Shown: positions 1-5,421, counted from the stretch's first letter. The stretch is DNA of 6,474 nt from Mycobacterium sp. (GCA_018500005.2 JAHBAP020000061.1:1-6474), one strand, 5' to 3'. Notes: a model not told the origin generated them from the letters alone. Made by a program: numbers and translations.

Positions 1-170
1 GGGTAGACACCGTCGAGGAAGGTGTCCCACTGCTGGATGGTCATCGTCCGGCCACCGCCGTCGACCAGACTCATCTGGTTGTCCAACTCCGCCTGCGCGG
101 TGCCCGGCACGGCGAACAGCGCCGCAATGGCGGTGACAAGCGCCACCAGAACACGACCGATTCGCTTCAT
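1..170 (-). CDS. MspA-family outer-membrane porin, 5' part only
   Basis: This is the start of an MspA-type octameric porin, which lets small hydrophilic solutes cross the mycobacterial outer membrane. Only 56 codons are in the window; the gene runs off the left edge. The ATG is at 170-168. Residues 1-27 are a signal peptide: MKR, a hydrophobic core LVALVTAIAALFAV, and an AQA cleavage site. The mature part begins ELDNQMSLVDGGGRTMTIQQ and continues WDTFLDGVY, matching as I recall it the MspA mature start GLDNELSLVDGQDRTLTVQQ with WDTFLNGVF. An AGGGAG ribosome site at 174-179 lies only 3 bases from the ATG, closer than usual, but the start agrees with the MspA start. The position beyond moaB2 fits the mspC locus of M. 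smegmatis (from memory), so mspC is the likely orthologue. The pore constriction residues are outside the window. Confidence 0.9.
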   Translation of the reverse strand, partial: MKRIGRVLVALVTAIAALFAVPGTAQAELDNQMSLVDGGGRTMTIQQWDTFLDGVY

Positions 171-271
171 GGTCTCCCTAGCTTGTGTCGGCGGTGAGCC
201 CCTGGCTCCCGCAGGCAGCGCCGCCGCTTCCTCCGTTGGATCTCGACGACTGAGTTTTCGATGTTCCGAGA

Positions 272-300
272 AAGATATCGGTACGGCTTCGGCGGAGCAA
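272..300 (-). promoter_or_regulatory. Candidate sigma-A-like promoter for the porin gene
   Basis: Read on the minus strand there is a -35 hexamer TTGCTC (300-295), a 17-base spacer and a -10 hexamer TATCTT (277-272). The match to TTGACA/TATAAT is 3/6 and 4/6. Transcription would start near 265, giving a leader of about 95 bases before the porin ATG. The spacing is ideal but the hexamers are modest. A more distant promoter near the CRP-type site is an alternative that would give a much longer leader. Confidence 0.35.
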
Positions 301-352
301 CGCGAACCGGTGAAGCAGCTCGACATTTTTGTACCGAGAGCCCTTAGCTGAA

Positions 353-473
353 CTTCGCCACAACGAGTCGCGGGGGCGCTTCCCACACCATCGGCGAAGC
401 CCCTCGGACGGGCCGACAGCACGCCGTTGCGACCCGTCCGAATGGTCGCAAAAAGCGTCAAACATGGTGTGGG
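353..473 (-). other. Porin upstream leader with competing inverted repeats
   Basis: Four perfect inverted repeats crowd this stretch: A, 353-359 with 393-399 (7 bp); B, 382-391 with 464-473 (10 bp); C, 404-412 with 433-441 (9 bp); D, 427-434 with 444-451 (8 bp, 9-base loop). C nests inside B. C and D share bases and exclude each other, and A crosses B. D begins 6 bases after the stop of the small gene, so it could be a terminator lacking a U-tract; the T-run (455-450) precedes the stem rather than following it. The whole could instead be an RNA leader that switches folds before the porin. No known riboswitch class is recognised. The right arm of B lies in the last codons of the small gene. 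Confidence 0.4.
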
Positions 474-616
474 GGAACGTTATCGCGCAACCACCGCTCA
501 CGATCGGCCGACTCCGCAGTCGCGTCCAGATCACGCTCGTCGGTGGACTCCTGCGGCAACTCGCTGCCGAAGATCGCGTTAACTGCGGCCCGGTCCGGCC
601 GGCCACCGTCGGCCAT
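458..616 (-). CDS. Small conserved-looking protein of unknown function (52 aa)
   Basis: On the minus strand an ATG at 616-614 opens a 52-codon frame ending in TGA at 460-458. The protein starts MADGGRPDRAAVNAIFGSEL and ends RERWLRDNVPPHHV. It is acidic in the middle (ESTDERDLDATAESADRE), with no membrane segment and no cysteine. About 75% of third codon positions are G or C, which suits a coding frame. The short pattern of FG.ELP, then DER, then a WLR..PPHH end resembles small actinobacterial hypothetical proteins as I recall them; I cannot verify this. In-frame GTG codons at 619-617 and 625-623 are alternative starts. No strong ribosome site is present; only GGTGG lies upstream. It follows moaB2 in the same direction, with a CRP-type palindrome in the gap. 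Function unknown. Confidence 0.6.
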   Translation of the reverse strand: MADGGRPDRAAVNAIFGSELPQESTDERDLDATAESADRERWLRDNVPPHHV

Positions 617-628
617 CACGTCCACCGG

Positions 629-646
629 ATGTGACTAAGGTCACAT
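629..646. promoter_or_regulatory. CRP-type binding site, perfect palindrome
   Basis: The 18 bases ATGTGACTAAGGTCACAT form a perfect 7-bp inverted repeat around four bases. They contain the full TGTGA-N6-TCACA core recognised by mycobacterial CRP (Rv3676 type) and related cAMP-responsive regulators such as Cmr. The site lies between moaB2 (stop at 702) and the small gene (ATG at 616), and about 460 bases upstream of the porin ATG. Its centre is only about 21 bases before the small gene's start. It would therefore block a promoter located there, or activate one lying further into or beyond the small gene. Which gene it serves cannot be told from the sequence. Confidence 0.7.
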
Positions 647-701
647 GGCTGGTGTTTCAGCACGTCACAGCCACGAAATGTGGTGTTCACACGCCCGCCG
701 C

Positions 702-1253
702 TCAGAGGTCGAGGCTGGACAGTTCCGCGATCACCTGGGCGGCCATCGGACCGAGCGTCGCCAAACCGTCCCGGACCGCGGCGCGGGACCCCGCGATATT
801 GACCACGAGGGTGCTGCCCGAGATGCCGACAAGCCCGCGGGAAAGCCCCGCTTCGGTACTGCCGGCCGCCAGTCCGGAGGCGCGAAGCGCTTCTGCGATT
901 CCGGGCACTTCGCGGTCGAGCACCGCACGAGTGGCCTCCGGGGTCACATCCCGGGGGGTCACTCCGGTGCCGCCGACCGAGACGACGAGGTCGACGCCGC
1001 CGATCACCGCGGTGTTGAGGGCGTTTCGGATCTCCACCTCATCGGCGGACACCACCACAACACCGTCGACGACGAATCCCGCCTCGTCGAGGAGTTCGGT
1101 GACCAACGCGCCACTGTGATCCTCCGCGACGCCACGTGCCTGGCGGTCGTCGACGACCACCACCAGTGCGCGTCCTGCTGAACCCTCAGGCTGTTCCATG
1201 GGTGTCACCGTATATCCGCCCGGCATCGTCCGATCGGTGACCGCGCGGATCAC
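702..1253 (-). CDS. moaB2: MoaB2, MoaB/MogA-family molybdopterin-binding protein
   Basis: The product is a MoaB/MogA-fold protein of 183 residues from a GTG start. The family adenylylates molybdopterin in molybdenum cofactor synthesis; in M. smegmatis MoaB2 has, as I recall, also been reported to bind sigma A, so a cofactor role is not certain. Visible motifs are DHSG (45-48), SVGGTGVTPRDVT (92-104) and a closing NIAGSRAAV (152-160), where classical MoaB/MogA proteins have a PGSP-type loop; the M. tuberculosis protein shares the AGSR form. The GTG start overlaps the pepD stop as GTGA and is preceded by GGGAAAG seven bases upstream, which supports it and suggests translational coupling. An internal ATG at 1199-1197 (MEQPEG...) is an alternative start that would give 165 residues. 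Confidence 0.92.
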   Translation of the reverse strand: MIRAVTDRTMPGGYTVTPMEQPEGSAGRALVVVVDDRQARGVAEDHSGALVTELLDEAGFVVDGVVVVSADEVEIRNALNTAVIGGVDLVVSVGGTGVTPRDVTPEATRAVLDREVPGIAEALRASGLAAGSTEAGLSRGLVGISGSTLVVNIAGSRAAVRDGLATLGPMAAQVIAELSSLDL

Positions 1254-2683
1254 TGGTCGGCTTTCCCGAGGGTGACTTGAACGGTCTGGGGGTTACCGGC
1301 CGCGTCGAGGTAGGTCAGTGTGAGTTTCTCCCCGGGCGCCCGAGACCGCACCGCGGCGACCAGCGCGTTGGCACTGCCGATCACCCGGTCGTCGACCTTG
1401 GTAACCACGACCCCGCTGGGCATCCCGGCCTCCGACGCCGCACCGCCCTTGACGACCTCGACGATCTTCGCGCCATGGGTGGTGACGTCATTGCTGACCT
1501 GAACGCCCAGGGAGGCGTGTGCCGCGGAACCCTTGCTGATCAACTCGTCGGCGATGCGCTTGGCCTGGTCGACCGGGATCGCGAATCCGAGTCCGATCGA
1601 ACCACTCTGGGATGCCGGGGAGTCCCCGCCCAGGGTGGCGATGGCCGAGTTCACTCCGACGAGCTCACCGGCCATGTTCACCAGCGCGCCACCGGAGTTA
1701 CCGGGGTTGATCGCGGCATCGGTCTGAATGGCATCCAGCACCGTGTTCTGGTTCGTGGCATCGCCGCCGGCGGCCACCGGACGGTTCAGCGCGCTGACGA
1801 TCCCGGTGGTGACGGTGCCCTCGAGACCCAGTGGCGAACCGATCGCCACGACATCCTGACCGACCCGAAGGCTGGCCGAGGAGCCGAGGGTGATCGGGGT
1901 GAGACCGGAAACACCCTGGGCGCGGACCACCGCGATATCACTGGCCGGGTCGGTGCCCACCACCGTGAACGGGGCGGTTCGCCCGTCTGCGAAGGTCACC
2001 GTGGTGGTCGGGCCGCCGGGGGCCGGCTTCGCCGAGGGGTCACCGGGCTTACCGGGCAGCGGTGCGGGCCCGGACGGGCCCTGCGGACCGGGCGGCAGTT
2101 GCTTCGGGGTACCGGGGCCGCTCGGACCGCCTGGCTGGATGGCCGAGACGACGTGATTGTTGGTCAGGATCAGGCCGTCCTCGGAAAGGATGATGCCCGA
2201 ACCCTCTTCAGAGGCCCGGCCCATCTTGGTCTCGAGCTTGACGACGCTGGGCACCACTTTGGCCGCCACCTGTTCGACCGAACCGATCGGCACGTTGGCG
2301 GTGGGCAGGGCGGTCGGCGCCTTGCTGCCGGGGCTGGCAGCCGGCGCGGACCGGGCGGTGGGGGTGTGTTCGTCGGGGTGGACAGTGGTGGCGACCGGTC
2401 CGCCGACGCCGGCCGATACGACGGCGATCGTCAGCGCGCCGGCGGTCAAAGCGATTGAGCGCGAACGCTTCCGGGGCTTGTCGGCGACCGGGGGCAGTAC
2501 CGCGGTGTTACCCGATCGAGAACCCCGGTAGGGATCGTATGGCTGCTGGGCGGCCTGCTGCGAGCTTCCGTAACGCCAGTCGTACTGCTGCTGATAGCCG
2601 GGCTGGTTGTAGCCCGGCGCCGCTTGCTGATTCGGCACCTGTTGGCCGGACTGCGACGGCGAGTAACGCGGGTCGTCTGTCAT
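1250..2683 (-). CDS. pepD: PepD, membrane-anchored HtrA-like serine protease with PDZ domain
   Basis: An HtrA/DegP-type trypsin-fold protease of 477 residues from the ATG at 2683-2681 (M. tuberculosis PepD is about 464). The layout is a Gln/Tyr/Pro-rich cytoplasmic tail (1-70), a basic stretch and one membrane segment (about 76-98), a low-complexity linker, the protease domain (about 135-375) and a C-terminal PDZ domain (about 388-474). The catalytic triad is visible: H177 in TNNHV, D249 in ASDIAVV and S330 in GNSGG. The family acts on the outer face of the membrane in envelope protein quality control and feeds back on MprAB/SigE signalling. A Gly/Pro-rich insert (183-225) is unusual. In-frame GTG codons at 2716 and 2809 are alternative starts, but the sequence before the ATG has untypical codons and carries regulatory repeats. 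A MprA-like box lies about 100 bases upstream. Confidence 0.93.
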   Translation of the reverse strand: MTDDPRYSPSQSGQQVPNQQAAPGYNQPGYQQQYDWRYGSSQQAAQQPYDPYRGSRSGNTAVLPPVADKPRKRSRSIALTAGALTIAVVSAGVGGPVATTVHPDEHTPTARSAPAASPGSKAPTALPTANVPIGSVEQVAAKVVPSVVKLETKMGRASEEGSGIILSEDGLILTNNHVVSAIQPGGPSGPGTPKQLPPGPQGPSGPAPLPGKPGDPSAKPAPGGPTTTVTFADGRTAPFTVVGTDPASDIAVVRAQGVSGLTPITLGSSASLRVGQDVVAIGSPLGLEGTVTTGIVSALNRPVAAGGDATNQNTVLDAIQTDAAINPGNSGGALVNMAGELVGVNSAIATLGGDSPASQSGSIGLGFAIPVDQAKRIADELISKGSAAHASLGVQVSNDVTTHGAKIVEVVKGGAASEAGMPSGVVVTKVDDRVIGSANALVAAVRSRAPGEKLTLTYLDAAGNPQTVQVTLGKADQ

Positions 2684-2745
2684 ATCGGCTGCTTTGCTCT
2701 TTCTCGTCGTCGACACCGCTTTGGCGTCTCGTGGTGCGTCGCTGC

Positions 2746-2773
2746 TTGATTTCAGCGTCGTGTTGATTTCAGC
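2746..2773. repeat. 11-bp direct repeat in the mprB-pepD gap
   Basis: TTGATTTCAGC occurs at 2746-2756 and again at 2763-2773, a period of 17 bases. On the transcribed strand this reads GCTGAAATCAA twice with six bases between. It lies between the MprA-like box and the pepD ATG, in a stretch clearly poorer in G and C than the genes around it. It could be a second regulator site or a simple local duplication. Confidence 0.6.
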
Positions 2774-2783
2774 TTGCCGGGCG

Positions 2784-4316
2784 CTACTGAGAATCGACTG
2801 AGATGACACTCGGTTCGGCTGAGGCGTTCGTCTCTTTAACGCCGAGTCCGCCGCTTCTTGCAGTGATTTCGCTATCGGCGGAAGGGCTCTGGAAAGTACC
2901 GTCGGTCGGCGTCCCCGGCAGCAGCACGTAGAAGGTGGTTCCCGGCGGGTCGCCGCCGGGAACCGTCTCACCGATGCGGATCACCCCGCCATGTTTGACG
3001 ACGACCTGTTTCACGATGGCAAGCCCGAGTCCGGACCCCTGCATCGCCCGAGCGGATGTCGAACGGTAAAACCGCTCGAATACCAGACTGCGCTCCTCGG
3101 GTGCGATCCCCGGACCCTCATCGGACACCAGCAGTTCAGCGTGCGCGGAGTCGACCCGGCGCAACCGCAAGCCGACCGTCCCGCCGGGCGGACTCCACTT
3201 CGCGGCGTTGTCGAGCAGGTTGAGAACTGCCCGCGACAGGCCTGCCGGATCGCCGTGGATCTGCCAGCCGATGGCGTCGACGTCGAACTGAATATCGTTA
3301 CGGCGGCGTCGAACCCGTTCCAGACTGCGGTCGATCACCTCCGTCATCTCGACGTCCTCCATGGCGGTCGCGTGCGCGTTGTCCTCACGGGTCAGATCCA
3401 CTAAATCGCCGACCAGCGTGGAAAGCTCCTCGATTTGCCCGATCACATCGGCACGCAATTCGGCGAGTTCGCTCTCCGGGATCGGCGGGGCCCCCGGCGC
3501 GCTGGACGCCATCAGCAATTCCACGTTGGTGCGCAACGACGTCAGCGGAGTTTTCAGTTCGTGGCCGGCGTCGGCGACCAACCGGGCCTGCCGGTCGCGG
3601 GACTCGGCCAGCGCGCGCAGCATGGCGTTGAAGGCCTCGGTCAGGCGAGCCAGTTCATCGCTACCCAGGACGGGGATCGGGCGAAGATCGTCGGTGCGGG
3701 CCACCCGTTCCGCGGCCTCGGTGAGCTGGCCGACCGGTCTCAACCCGGTTCGGGCCACCATGCCACCGGCGACGGCGGCGATCACCACACCCACGCCACC
3801 GACGGCCAGCAGCACCCATTTCAGCTTGGTCATCACCGCGTTTGTCGGTTGCAGACTCTTGGAAATCAGCAGCGAACTGCCGTTGGGCAGGTGGACGGCG
3901 AGTACGCGCTGGTCGCCGACGGTGCGCCTGGACATGAAAAGTTCACCGCGGATGACGGCCTTCTCCGGCTGCCCGAGTGGCAGTGACTGACCCTGCTGGT
4001 TGGCCGTGTAAATGGAGCGGCCCGGATTGACCAACATCGCATTGACGTCGGAGTAGGCGGTTCCCTCGATGGCCTTGGCCGGATCCGCCGCCAACGAACC
4101 GCTGGCGATGAGCAGTTGAGCGCGGCTCTGCAACTGGTTGTCGATGTCGGTGTAGAGCGCTGCGGAGACCACCGCGTAAACGGCGACCGCCATGAGGACA
4201 ACGACCATCGCCACCATGGACATGGCCAGCAGCATCACCCGCCAGCGCAGGGACAGCGATGTGGCGGCTCGGGCCGGCGCATCCCCCGCCCCCCGGCGTC
4301 GCTTGAAACCGAGCAC
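2784..4316 (-). CDS. mprB: MprB, envelope-stress sensor histidine kinase
   Basis: A membrane sensor kinase of 510 residues that phosphorylates MprA. It has a first membrane helix (about 27-50), an extracytoplasmic sensor domain (51-165), a second helix (about 166-186), a HAMP linker (about 187-240), the phospho-acceptor H252 in DAGHELKTPLTS, and an ATPase domain with N-box LNLLDNAAKW (365-374), G1 DEGPGI (399-404), F-box FERFYRS (413-419) and G2 GSGLGLAI (427-434). All catalytic motifs are intact, and H252 corresponds to His249 of M. tuberculosis MprB. The start is a GTG directly after an in-frame TGA, so it cannot be extended upstream. It lies 31 bases after the mprA stop and has no convincing ribosome site. 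The C-terminal tail after about 470 is low complexity and variable in the family. Its last codons carry the MprA-like box for pepD. Confidence 0.96.
   Translation of the reverse strand: MLGFKRRRGAGDAPARAATSLSLRWRVMLLAMSMVAMVVVLMAVAVYAVVSAALYTDIDNQLQSRAQLLIASGSLAADPAKAIEGTAYSDVNAMLVNPGRSIYTANQQGQSLPLGQPEKAVIRGELFMSRRTVGDQRVLAVHLPNGSSLLISKSLQPTNAVMTKLKWVLLAVGGVGVVIAAVAGGMVARTGLRPVGQLTEAAERVARTDDLRPIPVLGSDELARLTEAFNAMLRALAESRDRQARLVADAGHELKTPLTSLRTNVELLMASSAPGAPPIPESELAELRADVIGQIEELSTLVGDLVDLTREDNAHATAMEDVEMTEVIDRSLERVRRRRNDIQFDVDAIGWQIHGDPAGLSRAVLNLLDNAAKWSPPGGTVGLRLRRVDSAHAELLVSDEGPGIAPEERSLVFERFYRSTSARAMQGSGLGLAIVKQVVVKHGGVIRIGETVPGGDPPGTTFYVLLPGTPTDGTFQSPSADSEITARSGGLGVKETNASAEPSVISVDSQ
2785..2803 (-). 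promoter_or_regulatory. Putative MprA box upstream of pepD
   Basis: On the minus strand the 19 bases TCTCAGTCGATTCTCAGTA split as TCTCAGTC-GAT-TCTCAGTA: two 8-bp direct repeats identical in seven positions, separated by three. MprA of M. tuberculosis is known to recognise a 19-bp site of two loosely conserved 8-bp direct repeats, and pepD is a known direct target there. The site overlaps the mprB stop codon (TAG at 2786-2784) and ends about 100 bases before the pepD ATG. That position favours a dedicated pepD promoter downstream of mprB, though I see no clear -10/-35 pair. Confidence 0.65.
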
Positions 4317-4325
4317 TCAGTATCC

Positions 4326-4355
4326 AAACATCAGGGCGACCGAAACATCAGGGCG
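4326..4355. repeat. 13-bp tandem direct repeat across the mprA stop codon
   Basis: AAACATCAGGGCG occurs at 4326-4338 and 4343-4355, a period of 17 bases. Read in the gene direction each copy is CGCCCTGATGTTT and contains TGATG. In the upstream copy the TGA is the mprA stop codon itself. The pattern looks like a 17-base tandem duplication that occupies most of the 31-base gap between mprA and mprB. The two TGATG units open only tiny frames of five and four codons before stopping. Confidence 0.75.
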
Positions 4356-5052
4356 GAGTCTCACGCAGCACATAACCCACACCACGAACGGTGTGGATCA
4401 GCCGCGGCTCTCCCTCTGCCTCAGTCTTACGTCGCAGATACCCCACGTATACCTCGAGCGCATTGCCTGAGGTCGGGAAGTCGAAACCCCACACCTCTTC
4501 GAGGATTCGGCTGCGTGTGAGCACCCGCCGCGGGTTGGCGATCAGCATCTCCAGCAGCGCGAATTCCGTGCGGGTCAGGCTGATGGCACGTTTCCCCCGG
4601 TGCACTTCGCGGGTCGACGGATCCAGAGTCAGGTCGGCGAAAGTCATCACCGCGGCCTCGGTGGGCTCGTCCGGTCCGGTGCGGCGCAGCAGCGCGCGCA
4701 GCCGCGCCAACAACTCCTCCAGCGCGAACGGCTTGGGCAGGTAATCGTCGGCTCCGGCGTCCAGACCGGCCACCCGCTCGGACACCGAGTCGCGCGCGGT
4801 CAGCACCAGAATGGGCAGGTCGTCACCGGTGCTGCGAAGTTGGCGGCACACTTCGAGCCCATCCAACCGCGGCATCATCACGTCGAGAACCACGGCGTCC
4901 GGCCGTTCGTTGCTGATGGCTTCGAGGGCCTCGACACCGTCTTCGGCGAGATCGACGGTGTAACCGTTGAACGACAGGGAACGCCGAAGGGACTCCCGGA
5001 CCGCTCGGTCGTCGTCGACCACAAGAATTCGCACGGAGTTAGTGTTTACCAA
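4348..5052 (-). CDS. mprA: MprA, OmpR/PhoB-family response regulator
   Basis: A two-component response regulator of 234 residues from a TTG start. The receiver domain (about 7-122) has the acidic pocket D13-D14, the phospho-acceptor D57 in VVLDVMMP, T85 in VLTA and K107 in LPKPF. A winged-helix DNA-binding domain follows (about 137-230), with the typical [15 protein letters not shown] and RGVGYVLR segments. Phosphorylated MprA is known to regulate mprAB itself, pepD and the stress sigma genes sigE and sigB in M. tuberculosis. The in-frame stop at 5070-5068 limits the start to TTG 5052 or GTG 5034; the TTG gives [10 protein letters not shown], one register longer than the M. tuberculosis MSVRIL start. 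The ribosome site is weak. A putative MprA box lies three bases before the TTG, which indicates autoregulation. Confidence 0.96.
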   Translation of the reverse strand: MVNTNSVRILVVDDDRAVRESLRRSLSFNGYTVDLAEDGVEALEAISNERPDAVVLDVMMPRLDGLEVCRQLRSTGDDLPILVLTARDSVSERVAGLDAGADDYLPKPFALEELLARLRALLRRTGPDEPTEAAVMTFADLTLDPSTREVHRGKRAISLTRTEFALLEMLIANPRRVLTRSRILEEVWGFDFPTSGNALEVYVGYLRRKTEAEGEPRLIHTVRGVGYVLRETPP

Positions 5053-5054
5053 TC

Positions 5055-5073
5055 CACTTAGATTCGTCTAAGA
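5055..5073 (-). promoter_or_regulatory. Putative MprA box upstream of mprA
   Basis: On the minus strand TCTTAGACGAATCTAAGTG splits as TCTTAGAC-GAA-TCTAAGTG, the same 8+3+8 direct-repeat layout as the site before pepD and identical to it at 14 of 19 positions (shared pattern TCTNAG..GA.TCTNAG). It sits in the 73-base gap between rpmF and mprA, just before the mprA TTG. The core also reads as a perfect inverted repeat, CTTAGA-TTCG-TCTAAG (5057-5072), so a dimeric palindrome reader is an alternative. Autoregulation of mprAB by MprA is known in M. tuberculosis. If the TTG is right, the box lies in the untranslated leader or overlaps a very close transcription start. Confidence 0.62.
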
Positions 5074-5125
5074 GACGCGCCGCGCGAGCAGGCGATTTAG
5101 CCGTCACAGCGACGAATCCGCCGAA

Positions 5126-5299
5126 TCAGCGCTTGTCGAGGTCGATCAGGCCCAGTCGAGCGGCCTTGAGAAGCCGCCGCGGGACCTTGTGCTGACGGCC
5201 GCCGACCGACACGGTGACCAAACCGGGCTCGGTGGCCTTCCACTGCGAACGCCGACTGCGGGTATTCGAGCGCGACATCCGCCGTTTGGGCACAGCCAT
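5126..5299 (-). CDS. rpmF: 50S ribosomal protein L32
   Basis: L32 of the large ribosomal subunit, 57 residues, full length for mycobacteria. It begins [20 protein letters not shown] and ends [15 protein letters not shown], very close to the M. tuberculosis protein. It contains no cysteine, so it is the form lacking a zinc ribbon. The ATG at 5299-5297 is preceded by GAGGAG (5314-5309) nine bases upstream. The frame stays open further upstream to 5494, but that stretch includes the promoter and does not look coding. It runs in the same direction as mprA, 73 bases away, with no obvious terminator hairpin in between, so some read-through into mprA is possible. Confidence 0.97.
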   Translation of the reverse strand: MAVPKRRMSRSNTRSRRSQWKATEPGLVTVSVGGRQHKVPRRLLKAARLGLIDLDKR

Positions 5300-5358
5300 G
5301 ACTACAAGCTCCTCGTGATTGCTGCCGCGCAGACCTCCGGCGCAGGCTAGGTGGCTAA

Positions 5359-5388
5359 ATGATAGCCGCCGGGCACCCTCTTCTCCAA
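5359..5388 (-). promoter_or_regulatory. Probable rpmF promoter
   Basis: On the minus strand a -35 element TTGGAG (5388-5383), an 18-base spacer and a -10 element TATCAT (5364-5359) precede rpmF. The -10 matches TATAAT at five of six positions. Transcription would start near 5352, giving a leader of about 50 bases, and the ribosome site GAGGAG follows at 5314-5309. Confidence 0.6.
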
Positions 5389-5405
5389 AGTGGGCGAGGT
5401 TGGAT

Positions 5406-5421
5406 AACCTACCGGTTGGTT
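5406..5421. promoter_or_regulatory. TetR-type operator candidate upstream of the AtuA-like gene
   Basis: AACCTACCGGTTGGTT is a 16-bp inverted repeat with one mismatched pair of eight, centred on CCGG; a second, weaker palindrome (5398-5413 region, GGTTGGAT/AACCTACC) overlaps it. Palindromes of this size and composition are typical targets of TetR-family repressors of acyl-CoA and branched-chain catabolic genes. It sits 45-60 bases before the AtuA-like ATG and overlaps a -10-like GATAAC (5403-5408), as expected for repression. The rpmF promoter on the other strand starts about 18 bases away and could also be affected. No regulator gene is in the window. Confidence 0.5.

Noticed and set aside
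178..606. Minus-strand open frame of 142 codons across the porin leader
   Set aside because: It overlaps the better small gene in another frame, the product is Arg/Ser-rich without recognisable motifs, and the region carries inverted repeats and a possible promoter.
329..634. Plus-strand open frame of 101 codons
   Set aside because: It is antisense to the small gene, has no family resemblance and an unbalanced basic composition.
647..684. Short stems such as GGCTG/CAGCC and CCAC/GTGG after moaB2
   Set aside because: Stems of 4-5 bp in GC-rich DNA are expected by chance and no U-tract follows.
1277..2458. Long plus-strand open frame of 393 codons opposite pepD
   Set aside because: It is antisense to a protease with a full catalytic triad and PDZ domain, its product is low-complexity Gly/Arg/Asp, and long antisense frames are common in high-GC genes.
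2684..2971. Upstream extension of pepD to 573 residues
   Set aside because: Most of it overlaps the mprB C-terminus in another frame, and the rest has atypical codons and regulatory repeats. A shorter extension from GTG 2716 remains possible.
5057..5072. CTTAGA-TTCG-TCTAAG as a terminator hairpin after rpmF
   Set aside because: The stem is only 6 bp and AT-rich with no following T-run, and the direct-repeat reading as a MprA box explains it better.
5095..5110. TGTGA-like half of a CRP site before mprA
   Set aside because: Only one half is present (TGTGACGG on the minus strand) with no matching TCACA at the right spacing.
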